From positions 1,488,001 to 1,552,000 of the forward strand of contig JBMNHO010000002.1 in NCBI GenBank assembly GCA_050950425.1: DNA of 64,000 nucleotides, given 5' to 3'. Of this stretch, positions 35,660-44,190 are shown in pieces (position 1 is the first letter of the stretch; every line of letters starts with the position of its first letter). A program made the translations under genes and the position numbers. The notes beneath the pieces were generated by a model, which saw nothing but the letters and a program-made list of their open reading frames with translations, did no database searches and was not told the DNA's origin. Source of the DNA: RGIG529 sp050950425 (GTDB lineage Bacteria > Bacillota > Clostridia > Oscillospirales > Oscillospiraceae).

Positions 35660-35695
35660 AAAAAAGGCGCCCAGAACAAGCATCTGAGCGCCTTT
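35660..35695 (-). terminator. secG terminator
   Basis: Stem GGCGC/GCGCC plus CAGA/TCTG with one mismatch and a 7-nt loop, then TTTTTT on the minus strand. It is 25 bp after the secG stop. Confidence 0.85.
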
Positions 35696-35721
35696 GGCAT
35701 TCGTTGTTTCGTTTTGCCTTC

Positions 35722-35955
35722 CTAGGCAACCATGTTTAACCCCAACGTGAGCAGGATAAATGCAATGGCGATGTATTTTGTGGTCCGGGCCAGCTTTGCG
35801 TCAATCGTACGGGCTCTGTTTTTAGACAAAAACGTATCAGCGCCCCCGGCGATGGCTCCGCTGAGTCCTGCTGTTTTTCCGGACTGGGACAGGACAACGA
35901 CTGTCAAAATGACAGCGGACAAAAGCTGAATGACAGTGATAATGGTCTTTAACAT
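35722..35955 (-). CDS. secG: Preprotein translocase subunit SecG
   Basis: Small membrane subunit of the SecYEG channel. The 77-residue product has two membrane segments (about 2-24 and 55-76) around the conserved cytoplasmic loop VVLSQSGKTAGLSGAI with GGADTFLSKN. AAAGGAACGATTTCC precedes the ATG at 35955; a longer in-frame start at 36021 overlaps the promoter and is rejected. Confidence 0.94.
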   Translation of the reverse strand: MLKTIITVIQLLSAVILTVVVLSQSGKTAGLSGAIAGGADTFLSKNRARTIDAKLARTTKYIAIAFILLTLGLNMVA

Positions 35956-36021
35956 GGAAATCGTTCCTTTCAACAATATGAAACTGACATTGGATTCATA
36001 AAAGTATTTCACATAAAACAC

Positions 36022-36050
36022 ATGATATCATATTAAAAAGCGTATTGCAA
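36022..36050 (-). promoter_or_regulatory. secG promoter
   Basis: Minus strand: -35 TTGCAA (36045-36050), 17-bp spacer, -10 TATCAT (36022-36027). Confidence 0.75.
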
Positions 36051-36102
36051 GGAGTTTTTTCCTCTTCCTGGGTGGCGGAATGGGTGGCGGAAGACCGAAA
36101 AA

Positions 36103-37500
36103 TCAAAGAGAGATTTCCATCCATTTTCCGCTTTGAAAGCGCAGGCCGTAAAAAACGATGCGGATGGTTTGGTCCAGAAAAAACGCAAGCCAAGCACCCA
36201 AAACGCCGAATCCGGCCGGGTAACACAACAACCAGGTCATAGTGGGGCGGAACAGGGCAATACTAAACAAGGACGTCAAAGCCGTATATTTGGCGTCTCC
36301 GGCGCCCCGCAGACAGCCGGAGAAAATGACCTGGGAGGTCTGAATATGGGTGACACAGGTGAGGACGATCATAATGGCGGCGCCGGAGGCCAGAATGGCC
36401 GGCTCCCGGGAGAACAGACGGATCAGCCCGTACCGCCCGAAAAAGAAAACGGCGGCCAACACCGTGGAACAAAGAAAAGCCAGCCGCTGACATATGCTGC
36501 CGTATAGCTTGGACAAGTCCGGCCGCCTGCTGCCCAAACACTGGCCCACCAACGCGGCGGCGGCCATGGCAAAGCCGTCCCCCAAGGAAAAGGAGATGTT
36601 GCTGATATTCAGGCAAATTTGGTGGGTGGCAAATGCGGTACTGCCGAGACCGGCCACGATTTTGGCATAAAACAAAAAACCGATCCGCACAAAAAGCTGC
36701 TCTGCCAGCGCGCTGGTGCCGATACGGAACACACCGGAAAGGGTGCTTTTGTCCGGCTTCCAGAGAACGGGGAACGAAAGCTTTAGATAACCGTTTTTGC
36801 GCAAAAGAGAAAAAAGAGCCAGAAGAAACGCCGCCAACTGCCCCATTGCGGTTGCAATCCCCGATCCCAGCACTTCCAGGCGGGGGAAGGGGCCGATGCC
36901 GTAAATCAAAAAATAATTGAGAGTCAAATTGACGATATTGGCCGCAATGTTGGTTGTCATGGAAATCCGGGTGTTGCCGCAGCCCCGCTGGGCGGCGTTG
37001 ATGGTAAGCGCCAGTCCGTAAAAAAACTGTCCCACCATGATAACGCGGAAATAATCTGCCGCCGCTTGCAAATAAGACGGCTCGGCCCCCGCAAAAGCCA
37101 AAAACGGCTCCGCAAAGAAATATCCAAGCCCGGAAAGCAAAAGGCTCAGCGTGCAGCAAATCACCAGGCATTGCTTGAGACAGCGGTTGGCCCCCGCCTG
37201 GTCTTTCTGGCCAAATCGCCGGGAGACCACCGCCGTGACACCGATGTTAAGGGACATAATCGTGGCCAGCAGGATAAATTTCGGCTGTGTTGTAATGCCC
37301 ACCGCCGCGATGGCGGCAGAACCCACCACGCTGACCATTATCATGTCCACAAAAGTAATGCCGCAAACCAGCAACGTTTCTATAATACAAGGCCAGGCAA
37401 TTTGAATGACGGTGCGGTATCCCTCTCGGCTGGAGGGAAGGGCGCCGCAAACCAAGTCTTGCGGGACCATGCGGGAGCAAGAAATGAGGCGTCGCAGCAT
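36103..37500 (-). CDS. MATE family efflux transporter
   Basis: A 465-residue polytopic membrane protein with about 12 hydrophobic segments in two homologous halves. MATE features include PCIIETLL near residue 36, the segment around NAAQRGCGNTR, and the second-half repeat SGCLRGAGDAKYT. These pumps exchange Na+ or H+ for cationic drugs or metabolites; substrate unknown. AGAGGTGG precedes the ATG. It is monocistronic, divergent from clpB. Confidence 0.92.
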   Translation of the reverse strand: MLRRLISCSRMVPQDLVCGALPSSREGYRTVIQIAWPCIIETLLVCGITFVDMIMVSVVGSAAIAAVGITTQPKFILLATIMSLNIGVTAVVSRRFGQKDQAGANRCLKQCLVICCTLSLLLSGLGYFFAEPFLAFAGAEPSYLQAAADYFRVIMVGQFFYGLALTINAAQRGCGNTRISMTTNIAANIVNLTLNYFLIYGIGPFPRLEVLGSGIATAMGQLAAFLLALFSLLRKNGYLKLSFPVLWKPDKSTLSGVFRIGTSALAEQLFVRIGFLFYAKIVAGLGSTAFATHQICLNISNISFSLGDGFAMAAAALVGQCLGSRRPDLSKLYGSICQRLAFLCSTVLAAVFFFGRYGLIRLFSREPAILASGAAIMIVLTCVTHIQTSQVIFSGCLRGAGDAKYTALTSLFSIALFRPTMTWLLCYPAGFGVLGAWLAFFLDQTIRIVFYGLRFQSGKWMEISL

Positions 37501-37535
37501 AATACCACCTCTTTTCGATCAAAAGCTGCATTGCT

Positions 37536-37563
37536 ATCATATCATATATCCCTCAAAAAGCAA
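37536..37563 (-). promoter_or_regulatory. MATE transporter promoter
   Basis: Minus strand: -35 TTGCTT (37558-37563), 16-bp spacer, -10 TATGAT (37536-37541), 36 bp before the ATG. Confidence 0.65.
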
Positions 37564-37574
37564 GCAGAACGGAG

Positions 37575-37601
37575 TTAGCACTCTCGGCTATGAAGTGCTA
37601 G
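37575..37601 (+). promoter_or_regulatory. CIRCE operator upstream of clpB
   Basis: TTAGCACTC, 9 nt, AAGTGCTAG: two mismatches from the consensus TTAGCACTC-N9-GAGTGCTAA. It is the binding site of HrcA, encoded at 46.0 kb, placing clpB in the HrcA regulon. Confidence 0.9.
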
Positions 37602-37640
37602 AATTCACAGTTCTGTAACATTTATTTTGGAAGAAAGCGG

Positions 37641-37646
37641 TATAAT
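37641..37646 (+). promoter_or_regulatory. Likely -10 of clpB
   Basis: A perfect TATAAT lies 108 bp before the clpB ATG, without a clear -35. If this is the used promoter, the CIRCE would lie upstream of it, an uncommon position. Confidence 0.5.
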
Positions 37647-37753
37647 AACAGCCAAAGAAACAATCTAACGGGGTTTATTATGCGAGCCGCTAAAACGCAA
37701 GCAAAAGGTACTTGCCAAAAGGATGTTTTTCCAGATAAAGGAGGTATCTCTAT

Positions 37754-40351
37754 ATGAATTTCCAAAAATTTACACAAAAGTCAATGGAAGCGATACAAGA
37801 CGCCCAAAACCTAGCCATTGAGCATCAAAACATGCAGATTGAGCAGACCCATCTGATGCTGGCGCTGTTGCAGCAGGAGCAGGGACTGATCCCCGAGCTG
37901 CTGCGTAAAATGGGGCTGACCGTAGAGAGCTTCCATGCGTCGGTGAAAAGCGAAGTGGAGCGGCTGCCCCACGTCAGCGGTTCCGGCAGGGAGCCGGGCA
38001 AGGTATATGTTTCCCCCGAGGTGGATCGGGTTTTGTCCGGCGCGGAGCAAATAGCGGGGCAGATGAAGGACGAATACACCTCTGTAGAGCATTTGCTGCT
38101 TTCTCTGACGGAGCATCCCGACGCCGTGATGAAAAAGCTGTTTCAGACCTACGGCGTACAAAAAGAAGCGGTATTAAAGGCGTTGTCCGACATTCGGGGG
38201 AACCAAAGAGTCACCAGCGACAACCCGGAAGAAACGTATGACGCGCTGAAAAAATACGGAAGCGACCTGGTGGAGCGGGCACGTTCCGGAAAGCTGGATC
38301 CGGTCATCGGGCGGGACGACGAGATCCGCAATGTCATTCGGATTTTGTCCCGCAAAACCAAAAACAATCCGGTTTTGATCGGTGAGCCCGGCGTCGGCAA
38401 AACAGCCATCGCGGAAGGGCTGGCCCAGCGGATCGTGCGGGGAGACGTGCCGAAAAGCCTGGCGAACAAAACCATCTTCGCGCTGGACATGGGGGCGCTG
38501 ATCGCCGGGGCAAAATTTCGCGGGGAATTTGAAGAGCGGCTCAAGGCCGTTTTGAATGAAGTGAAAAAGAGCGAAGGCAAAATTCTGCTTTTCATTGATG
38601 AACTGCACACCATTGTAGGCGCCGGCAAGGCCGAAGGCGCCATGGACGCGGGCAATCTGCTCAAGCCCATGCTGGCGAGAGGGGAGCTGCACTGCATCGG
38701 CGCCACGACGCTGAACGAATACCGGCAGTATATCGAAAAGGACGCGGCCCTGGAGCGGCGGTTCCAGCCGGTGATGGTCAACGAGCCGACGGTGGAGGAC
38801 ACCATCGCCATTTTGCGGGGGCTGAAAGAGCGGTATGAGATTTACCACGGGGTTAAAATCCAGGATGGGGCCATCATCGCGGCGGCGACGTTGTCTCAGC
38901 GGTATATCACCGACCGGTTTTTGCCCGACAAGGCCATCGACCTGGTGGATGAGGCCTGCGCCATGATCCGGACGGAGATTGACTCCATGCCAACGGAGCT
39001 GGACGTGATTTCCCGCAAGATCATTCAGCACGAAATTGAAGAAGCGGCGCTGAAAAAAGAGCAGGATGCCCTTTCCAAAGAGCATCTTTCAGACATTCAA
39101 AAGGAACTGGCGGAGCTGCGGGAAACATTCAGCGCCATGAAAGCCCAATGGGAGAATGAAAAAGGTGCCATTGAAACGGTTCAGAAGCTGCGGGAGCAGC
39201 TGGATTCCCTGAACGCCGAAATGGAGAAGGCAGAGCGGGAATACGATTTGAATCGGGCTGCCGAGTTGAAATATGGCAGGATTCCGGAGCTGCAAAAACG
39301 GCTGAACCAGGAGGAGGAAGCGGCAAATGCCGGGCGGAAGGAAAGCTTCCTCCGGGATAAAGTGACGGAGGAGGAAATTGCCCGGATCGTAGAGCGCTGG
39401 ACCGGCATTCCTGTGGCCCGCCTGATGGAAGGCGAGCGGGAAAAACTGCTGCATCTGGAAGACATCCTCCACCGCAGGGTCATCGGCCAGGATGAGGCTG
39501 TCAAAAACGTGGCTGAGGCCATCATCAGGTCTCGGGCGGGCATTGCAAACCCCAATCGCCCCATTGGCTCCTTCTTGTTCCTAGGCCCAACGGGCGTGGG
39601 CAAAACAGAGCTTGCCAAGGCGTTGGCAGAGGCGTTGTTCGACGATGAAAAAAACTTGGTGCGCATCGACATGAGCGAGTATATGGAGAAGTTTTCCGTC
39701 TCCCGTCTCATCGGCGCCCCTCCGGGGTACGTGGGCTACGAAGAAGGCGGCCAGCTGACAGAAGCAGTTCGGCGGCGCCCCTATTCCGTGGTCCTGTTTG
39801 ATGAAGTGGAAAAGGCGCACCCGGAAGTGTTCAACGTGCTGCTTCAGGTGCTGGACGACGGACGGATCACCGATTCCCAGGGCCGGACGGTGGATTTTAA
39901 AAACACCATCTTGATCTTAACCTCCAACCTAGGCTCGTCCTATTTGCTGGACGGGATCGACGAGAACGGGAGCATCACAGAGGAAGCCAGAGCCGCAGTG
40001 GACCAGCTTTTAAAGCACTCTTTCCGTCCGGAGTTTTTGAATCGTCTGGATGAAATTGTGTTCTATCGCCCGCTGACAAAAGCAGATGTCACGGCCATTT
40101 TAGACCTTTTGGTGGTCGATTTGAACAAACGTCTGGCCGACAAGCAGCTGTCCTGCCGGTTTACAGACGAGGCGAAGGAATTCATCATTGAAGAAGCATA
40201 CGACCCCGTTTACGGCGCACGGCCCTTGCGCAGATATCTGCAGCATTCTGTGGAAACGCTCATCGGCCGAAAGATTTTGAGCGAGGATCTGCTGCCCGGC
40301 ACCTGTCTGACAGTCGAGAGGAAGGACGGGGCGCTGGCAGTGACCATATAA
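37754..40351 (+). CDS. clpB: ATP-dependent disaggregase ClpB
   Basis: Hexameric AAA+ chaperone that pulls polypeptides out of aggregates with DnaK-DnaJ-GrpE. The 865-residue protein has two N-terminal Clp_N repeats, the first AAA+ module with GEPGVGKT (about 210), the middle coiled coil (about 405-525) that marks ClpB rather than ClpA/C, the second AAA+ module with GPTGVGKT (about 613), and the D2-small C-terminal domain. AAAGGAGG precedes the ATG. The CIRCE upstream links it to the hrcA operon. Confidence 0.97.
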   Translation: MNFQKFTQKSMEAIQDAQNLAIEHQNMQIEQTHLMLALLQQEQGLIPELLRKMGLTVESFHASVKSEVERLPHVSGSGREPGKVYVSPEVDRVLSGAEQIAGQMKDEYTSVEHLLLSLTEHPDAVMKKLFQTYGVQKEAVLKALSDIRGNQRVTSDNPEETYDALKKYGSDLVERARSGKLDPVIGRDDEIRNVIRILSRKTKNNPVLIGEPGVGKTAIAEGLAQRIVRGDVPKSLANKTIFALDMGALIAGAKFRGEFEERLKAVLNEVKKSEGKILLFIDELHTIVGAGKAEGAMDAGNLLKPMLARGELHCIGATTLNEYRQYIEKDAALERRFQPVMVNEPTVEDTIAILRGLKERYEIYHGVKIQDGAIIAAATLSQRYITDRFLPDKAIDLVDEACAMIRTEIDSMPTELDVISRKIIQHEIEEAALKKEQDALSKEHLSDIQKELAELRETFSAMKAQWENEKGAIETVQKLREQLDSLNAEMEKAEREYDLNRAAELKYGRIPELQKRLNQEEEAANAGRKESFLRDKVTEEEIARIVERWTGIPVARLMEGEREKLLHLEDILHRRVIGQDEAVKNVAEAIIRSRAGIANPNRPIGSFLFLGPTGVGKTELAKALAEALFDDEKNLVRIDMSEYMEKFSVSRLIGAPPGYVGYEEGGQLTEAVRRRPYSVVLFDEVEKAHPEVFNVLLQVLDDGRITDSQGRTVDFKNTILILTSNLGSSYLLDGIDENGSITEEARAAVDQLLKHSFRPEFLNRLDEIVFYRPLTKADVTAILDLLVVDLNKRLADKQLSCRFTDEAKEFIIEEAYDPVYGARPLRRYLQHSVETLIGRKILSEDLLPGTCLTVERKDGALAVTI

Positions 40352-40389
40352 AAATAGAAGACGGCACGGGACACATTGAAAAACAAAAG

Positions 40390-40430
40390 GGCCCGCGCGG
40401 ATCAACCTTGGTCCGCGCGGGCCTTTTTTT
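40390..40430. terminator. Bidirectional terminator between clpB and the AI-2E permease gene
   Basis: Perfect 12-bp GC stem GGCCCGCGCGGA (40390-40401) with its complement (40412-40423) and T7. The minus strand also ends in CCTTTTG, so both convergent genes can use it. Confidence 0.94.
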
Positions 40431-41778
40431 ATTCTTCTTCCGGACCGGCTTCCTCTGCCGGACTCGGGGCGGCGGGGGGAGGGCCCTCGGCTGTTTCCCG
40501 GGGCGCTGGATCTTCCGGCTTTTCATGTTCGGGCCGCATGCTTTTGTGGAACAAACTGGAGAACAGCTGGGAGATGGCTTGCCTTGGCCCGGTGCGGGGA
40601 GGAGGAGGCTGCCCTTCCGTCCCATCGGCTTCCTGCACAATGGTTTCGCTTTGATCCAGCCGCTTGTGCACGTTTTCCCGCAGCAATGCATATAAAATAG
40701 AGCAAAGAGGAATGAAAATCAGCATCCCGGGTATCCCCATCAGGTTTCCGCCGATGGTAACGGCCATCAAAACCAGAATGGAAGGCAGACCCACAGAGCT
40801 GCCCACCACATGGGGGTAAATAAAGTTCCCTTCCAGCTGCTGCAACACGACAAACAGAACCACAAACCAAAGCGCCTGGGCCGGAGAAACCACCAGAATA
40901 AGCACGGCGCCCACCACACAGCCGATGATGGCCCCGAAGATGGGGATCAAAGCGGTAAACGCAATTAACACGCTAATCAGCACGGAATAGGGGAAGCCGA
41001 AGATATTCATAAAAATGAGAAACAGCGTACCGAGCAGCGTTGCTTCAAAGCACTGGCAGGAAAGAAAGGAAGAGAAGGTTTTATTGGACAGGTTCCCAAA
41101 ATGGACCAGCCTGTCAATTCGATGCCGGGGGAAATAGGCATAGAGAAACCGTTTCAGCTGCGCGCTGAATTTTTCTTTCTGCAGCAAAATATAAATGGCG
41201 AAAATGAAAGCGAGAAAAAAGGTAAACAAGCCGCTGACAAAATTGACAACGGTGGTAAACGTAGAATCCAGCAGCAGATTGGCGCTATTTTGCAAAAAAG
41301 TGGTCAGCTTGGAACCCACGTCAGACCAGTCGATTTGAATGGACTGCGCCCAATTGGTCAAATCGGGGAAGCGGTCAAACAGGCCGGTGATCCAGACCTG
41401 GATTTCAATCAAAGACTGGGGGATTCGGTTGGCCAACGAGATGAGGGTTCGCGCCAGCTCCGGGATAATGAGCAGCAAGACCACGGCGATGATCCCAAAC
41501 ACCAAAATAAGGGTGAGAATCAGGCTGACCGGCCGACGCAGCCGTTTTTTCCACCTTTTGGACGCTCCTCTCCGCAAAAAAAAGACCCGTTCGAAAAAGC
41601 GCATGGGAATGTTTAAAATAAAGGCAATGCAGAGCCCGAGGAAAAAAGGATAAAACAGGCTAAGCACCCAGATGATACCGGAGAGAATAGAGGAAACTTT
41701 ATTCAGGCCCAAAAAAAGTAAGATGGCAAAGGTGATGAGCAGCGCCAGTTTTTTCATTGTCTTTCGATCCAATTCCAT
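40429..41778 (-). CDS. AI-2E family transporter (YdiK/YtvI-type permease)
   Basis: A 449-residue PF01594 membrane protein: two N-terminal hydrophobic segments (about 10-65), a periplasmic-like helical stretch, then the later cluster with FPYSVLISVLIAFTALIPIFGAIIG in two blocks and GSSVGLPSILVLMAVTIGG. The family exports diverse small substrates or ions; the AI-2 label is historical. The last 45 residues are Pro/Glu-rich (EDPAPRETAEGPPP) and probably cytoplasmic. GAAGGGAG precedes the ATG. Confidence 0.88.
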   Translation of the reverse strand: MELDRKTMKKLALLITFAILLFLGLNKVSSILSGIIWVLSLFYPFFLGLCIAFILNIPMRFFERVFFLRRGASKRWKKRLRRPVSLILTLILVFGIIAVVLLLIIPELARTLISLANRIPQSLIEIQVWITGLFDRFPDLTNWAQSIQIDWSDVGSKLTTFLQNSANLLLDSTFTTVVNFVSGLFTFFLAFIFAIYILLQKEKFSAQLKRFLYAYFPRHRIDRLVHFGNLSNKTFSSFLSCQCFEATLLGTLFLIFMNIFGFPYSVLISVLIAFTALIPIFGAIIGCVVGAVLILVVSPAQALWFVVLFVVLQQLEGNFIYPHVVGSSVGLPSILVLMAVTIGGNLMGIPGMLIFIPLCSILYALLRENVHKRLDQSETIVQEADGTEGQPPPPRTGPRQAISQLFSSLFHKSMRPEHEKPEDPAPRETAEGPPPAAPSPAEEAGPEEE

Positions 41779-41828
41779 GGAGCGACTCCCTTCTTTCCCC
41801 GAAAAGAAATATTGCTAAATTAAACCAA

Positions 41829-41865
41829 TGATACGTTACGAGCATCACTCTACAAGTGATACGTT
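41829..41865 (-). promoter_or_regulatory. Repeat array downstream of the AI-2E permease promoter
   Basis: The 9-mer TGATACGTT occurs twice in direct orientation (41829-41837 and 41857-41865) around an inverted repeat ATCACT-CTACA-AGTGAT (41844-41860). It lies just past the -10, in the initially transcribed region, the usual place for a repressor operator. Confidence 0.55.
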
Positions 41866-41866
41866 G

Positions 41867-41895
41867 AGTATATCTGCTTCCGGAACGCTTGTCAA
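41867..41895 (-). promoter_or_regulatory. AI-2E permease promoter
   Basis: Minus strand: consensus -35 TTGACA (41890-41895), 17-bp spacer, -10 TATACT (41867-41872). Confidence 0.85.
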
Positions 41896-41925
41896 TTGCC
41901 CAGAAGGAACAAAACAAAGAACAGG

Positions 41926-41957
41926 GGGAGCGCAGACACAGCCGTGTCTGCGCTCCC
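41926..41957 (-). terminator. Stem-loop after the vanW-like gene
   Basis: Perfect 14-bp stem GGGAGCGCAGACAC/complement with loop AGCC. The U-run is poor on both strands, so termination may be incomplete; the downstream permease has its own promoter. Confidence 0.65.
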
Positions 41958-42013
41958 TTCCCTTCAAAGGTCAAACGACGCAGATATTTCATTGTAGCCA
42001 ACCACGGGCTGAT

Positions 42014-43837
42014 TTATGCAGCGCCCGCGTCAGATTCCGGGAGAGGGATCGGCACCGGGTCCGGCTTGGGCGTGGCAGTTTGCGTTGGTTTAGGCGTGGC
42101 GGTTTGCGTTGGTTTGGGCGTGGGAGTTTGCGTTGGCTTGGGCGTGGCAGTTTGCGTTGGCTGGGGCGTGGCGGTTTGCGTTGGCTGAGGCGTGGCGGTC
42201 GCGGACGGCGTGGGCGATATGGCGGGGGTTGGGGTGGAGGCGCCGCCCTGAGAGCCGGCAGGAACCAAGATAATTTTATTCCTGGTTTTATACCGGCTGA
42301 CCGCCTCCAGCTTGCTGCTGATCAAATTGCCGTTGGCATCGTAAATCGAACGATATGTTTCCACTGTTTTTCCGGTATATCCGGTGGTTTTTACCTTACT
42401 GCCGGATTTGATGCTGGAATCTTCCTGATAAATTGTTTTATAGGCAGAGGTGCTAAGCACTTTATTGGTGATCTTCACGGTATTCTGGTTTTCTTTTGTG
42501 CCGTAAATGCGGACGGTGAGGGTTCGGCCCTGCATGTTGCAAACGATTTTAATGGGCTTGTTTTTGTCGTTTTTGAATCGAAAATCCAAAGACCCGTAAT
42601 AAACCGTGGCGTCCATTCCGTCCGGCACATATCCAACGGCATAAGAATGATTGTATCGCTCCACAATTTCCAAATCGGCCCGCAGGGCAGTCAAGTAGAC
42701 GGTAGAGGAAAGCTGGCAAATGCCGCCGCCAATTTCGTCCACTGTTTCCCCGCCCACATAGGCGGGCGCGGGCAAAAAGCCGCGGCTGGCCTGCCGGCTG
42801 CCGACCACACCGTTATAAGAAAAGATTTCGCCGGGGAGCAAAATGGTTTCATTCACAAAAGAAGCAGCCAATTTGACGTTGCTGGCCCGGTTGTTGGAGC
42901 CGCCCACTGTGGTGGTGCAGCTGCCGATGGTGTCATGGAATAGGGTTGCGGTCAGCTGTGCCGTTGTCACCTCGGGCTGTGTGTAAAGAAGGGGAACGGA
43001 TACCGTTTCGTCCGGAGAGGCCGCGGCGACGGCAGCCATGGCGGCGTCTTTTTCAAAACGAACGCCCACCACGTGGTCGGTCACGCGATATGTGTTTTTG
43101 TCCAGTGTGGCGTCTGCCGCTTCGACATAAATTTCATTATAAATGGCATCCCAGTCCAAGGGAGCGGGGTTCGTCATATTTGAAGTACATGTCAACTCGG
43201 AGTAGTCTTCTGTCTCCAGGCGGGACAGGATGTCTTTGAAAATAAGCTCCTGATCCAGGGCATATCCCGCATGCCCAATGGTAAAGACCAGTTGTTTGTC
43301 TTTGATCTCGTAATGATGCTCTACCACCGGGTCGTCAATCTGGGCGGCCGCTTCCGCCAAAAAGCCGCGAAGGTATGAATCGTCCTCCAAAGAGAAGGAA
43401 GGGGTAATGTCTTTGCGGAAGACAAAAGAGGTCAAAAGCGTCAGTCCCCCGCCTAAAACGCCATTTTCCCTGCCCCGCAGATAGGCGGCGCGGGCAGCGG
43501 CCTCCAGATCCACACTGGTTCCAACTTGTTCAAGGGACAGTGTTTTTTCAAGCTTAAAATCCGGAAACTGAAGGATCATTTCCTTTCCGGCATAGCGCTG
43601 CGCCAAGCCTTCTCGGACTTTGGAAACGGCTTCTTCCTCTGTGAGACCGCCGACAGGAATGCCGGCAATGCTGGTTCCGGGGAAAATGGTGGTTCGGCCG
43701 CCGGCCGCCCCGCAGGAAATGCCGATTGCAAGGGCCAAAACAACCACCAGAGCAAGCGCGATGAAAAGCGGAAGCCGTTTGATGCCCGGCTTTTGCGGGG
43801 AAGATGCGGATCTTTTTCCATTTGTTTTCTGCGACAT
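42014..43837 (-). CDS. VanW family cell-surface protein with G5 domain and Thr-Pro repeat tail
   Basis: Predicted 607 residues: a cytoplasmic basic N-terminus, one membrane anchor (about 22-43), a peptidoglycan-binding-like PG_binding_4 region (about 60-210), the VanW domain (about 310-447; LPGEIFSYNGVVG, GGGICQLSSTVY), a G5-like domain (about 455-526) and a low-complexity wall-spanning tail of TPKPTQTA repeats (530-607). VanW occurs next to vancomycin-resistance genes in some bacteria, but its function is unknown; no van genes are here. AGGATGG precedes the ATG. No sorting motif is seen. Confidence 0.9.
   Translation of the reverse strand: MSQKTNGKRSASSPQKPGIKRLPLFIALALVVVLALAIGISCGAAGGRTTIFPGTSIAGIPVGGLTEEEAVSKVREGLAQRYAGKEMILQFPDFKLEKTLSLEQVGTSVDLEAAARAAYLRGRENGVLGGGLTLLTSFVFRKDITPSFSLEDDSYLRGFLAEAAAQIDDPVVEHHYEIKDKQLVFTIGHAGYALDQELIFKDILSRLETEDYSELTCTSNMTNPAPLDWDAIYNEIYVEAADATLDKNTYRVTDHVVGVRFEKDAAMAAVAAASPDETVSVPLLYTQPEVTTAQLTATLFHDTIGSCTTTVGGSNNRASNVKLAASFVNETILLPGEIFSYNGVVGSRQASRGFLPAPAYVGGETVDEIGGGICQLSSTVYLTALRADLEIVERYNHSYAVGYVPDGMDATVYYGSLDFRFKNDKNKPIKIVCNMQGRTLTVRIYGTKENQNTVKITNKVLSTSAYKTIYQEDSSIKSGSKVKTTGYTGKTVETYRSIYDANGNLISSKLEAVSRYKTRNKIILVPAGSQGGASTPTPAISPTPSATATPQPTQTATPQPTQTATPKPTQTPTPKPTQTATPKPTQTATPKPDPVPIPLPESDAGAA
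42070..42204. repeat. 24-bp tandem repeats inside the VanW gene
   Basis: Five full copies of a 24-bp unit starting GCGTGGC (42070-42189) plus a partial sixth, encoding TPxPTQTA on the minus strand. Copies differ at a few positions. Such arrays can change length by slippage without shifting the frame. Confidence 0.9.
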
Positions 43838-44190
43838 AATACCATCCTGTTCTCTGCTGTGCAGTTTGTGTTTTTAAAAATGTCGTGCGACACGCCAAAA
43901 CATGTCGCAACGTTTTGTAAACGAAAGCTTTGGGGCTTTCGTTTGGAATTGTATCACAAAATGATGCGTTTATTATACGCTATGACGTTAAAAAAAGCAT
44001 TACAGTTTGGTAACTTTTTGATGTTTAGTAATATTTGTTGTTTACATTTGTCGAGAAATAGTATAAGATGTAACATATGTTACGGGATCAATGATAAAAC
44101 GAAGAAAAAAGAAGCAGTTTGAAACAACATGAGTAGAATATGTTTGCGTGCGGTGGGGCGCAAATCTGAAAAAAAGAAGGGGAGAAAATC
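43838..44190. promoter_or_regulatory. Divergent intergenic region, vanW-like and SLH genes
   Basis: Minus side: -10 TATAAT (43972-43977; poor -35), a perfect 10-bp stem AAACGAAAGC/GCTTTCGTTT (43919-43944), and a second stem TGCGACACG/CATGTCGCA (43886-43909) followed by TTTTT, which could be an attenuator in the vanW leader. Plus side: -35 TTGTTT (44038-44043), 18-bp spacer, -10 TATAAG (44062-44067), overlapped at the start site by the palindrome GTAACATATGTTAC (44070-44083). Confidence 0.6.

Noticed and set aside
35575..35700. Hydrophobic N-terminal extension of the nucleotidyltransferase fusion
   Set aside because: Would read through the secG terminator; the TTG at 35574 has the binding site and the family start.
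42070..42204. Regular repeats resembling a CRISPR array
   Set aside because: Units are contiguous without spacers and code for a peptide repeat.
41828..42943. 371-codon plus-strand frame with Gly/Arg repeats
   Set aside because: Antisense to the VanW gene; the repeats mirror its Thr-Pro tail.
42014..43837. Vancomycin resistance determinant
   Set aside because: VanW proteins are widespread; no vanH, vanA/B, vanX or regulator genes are present.
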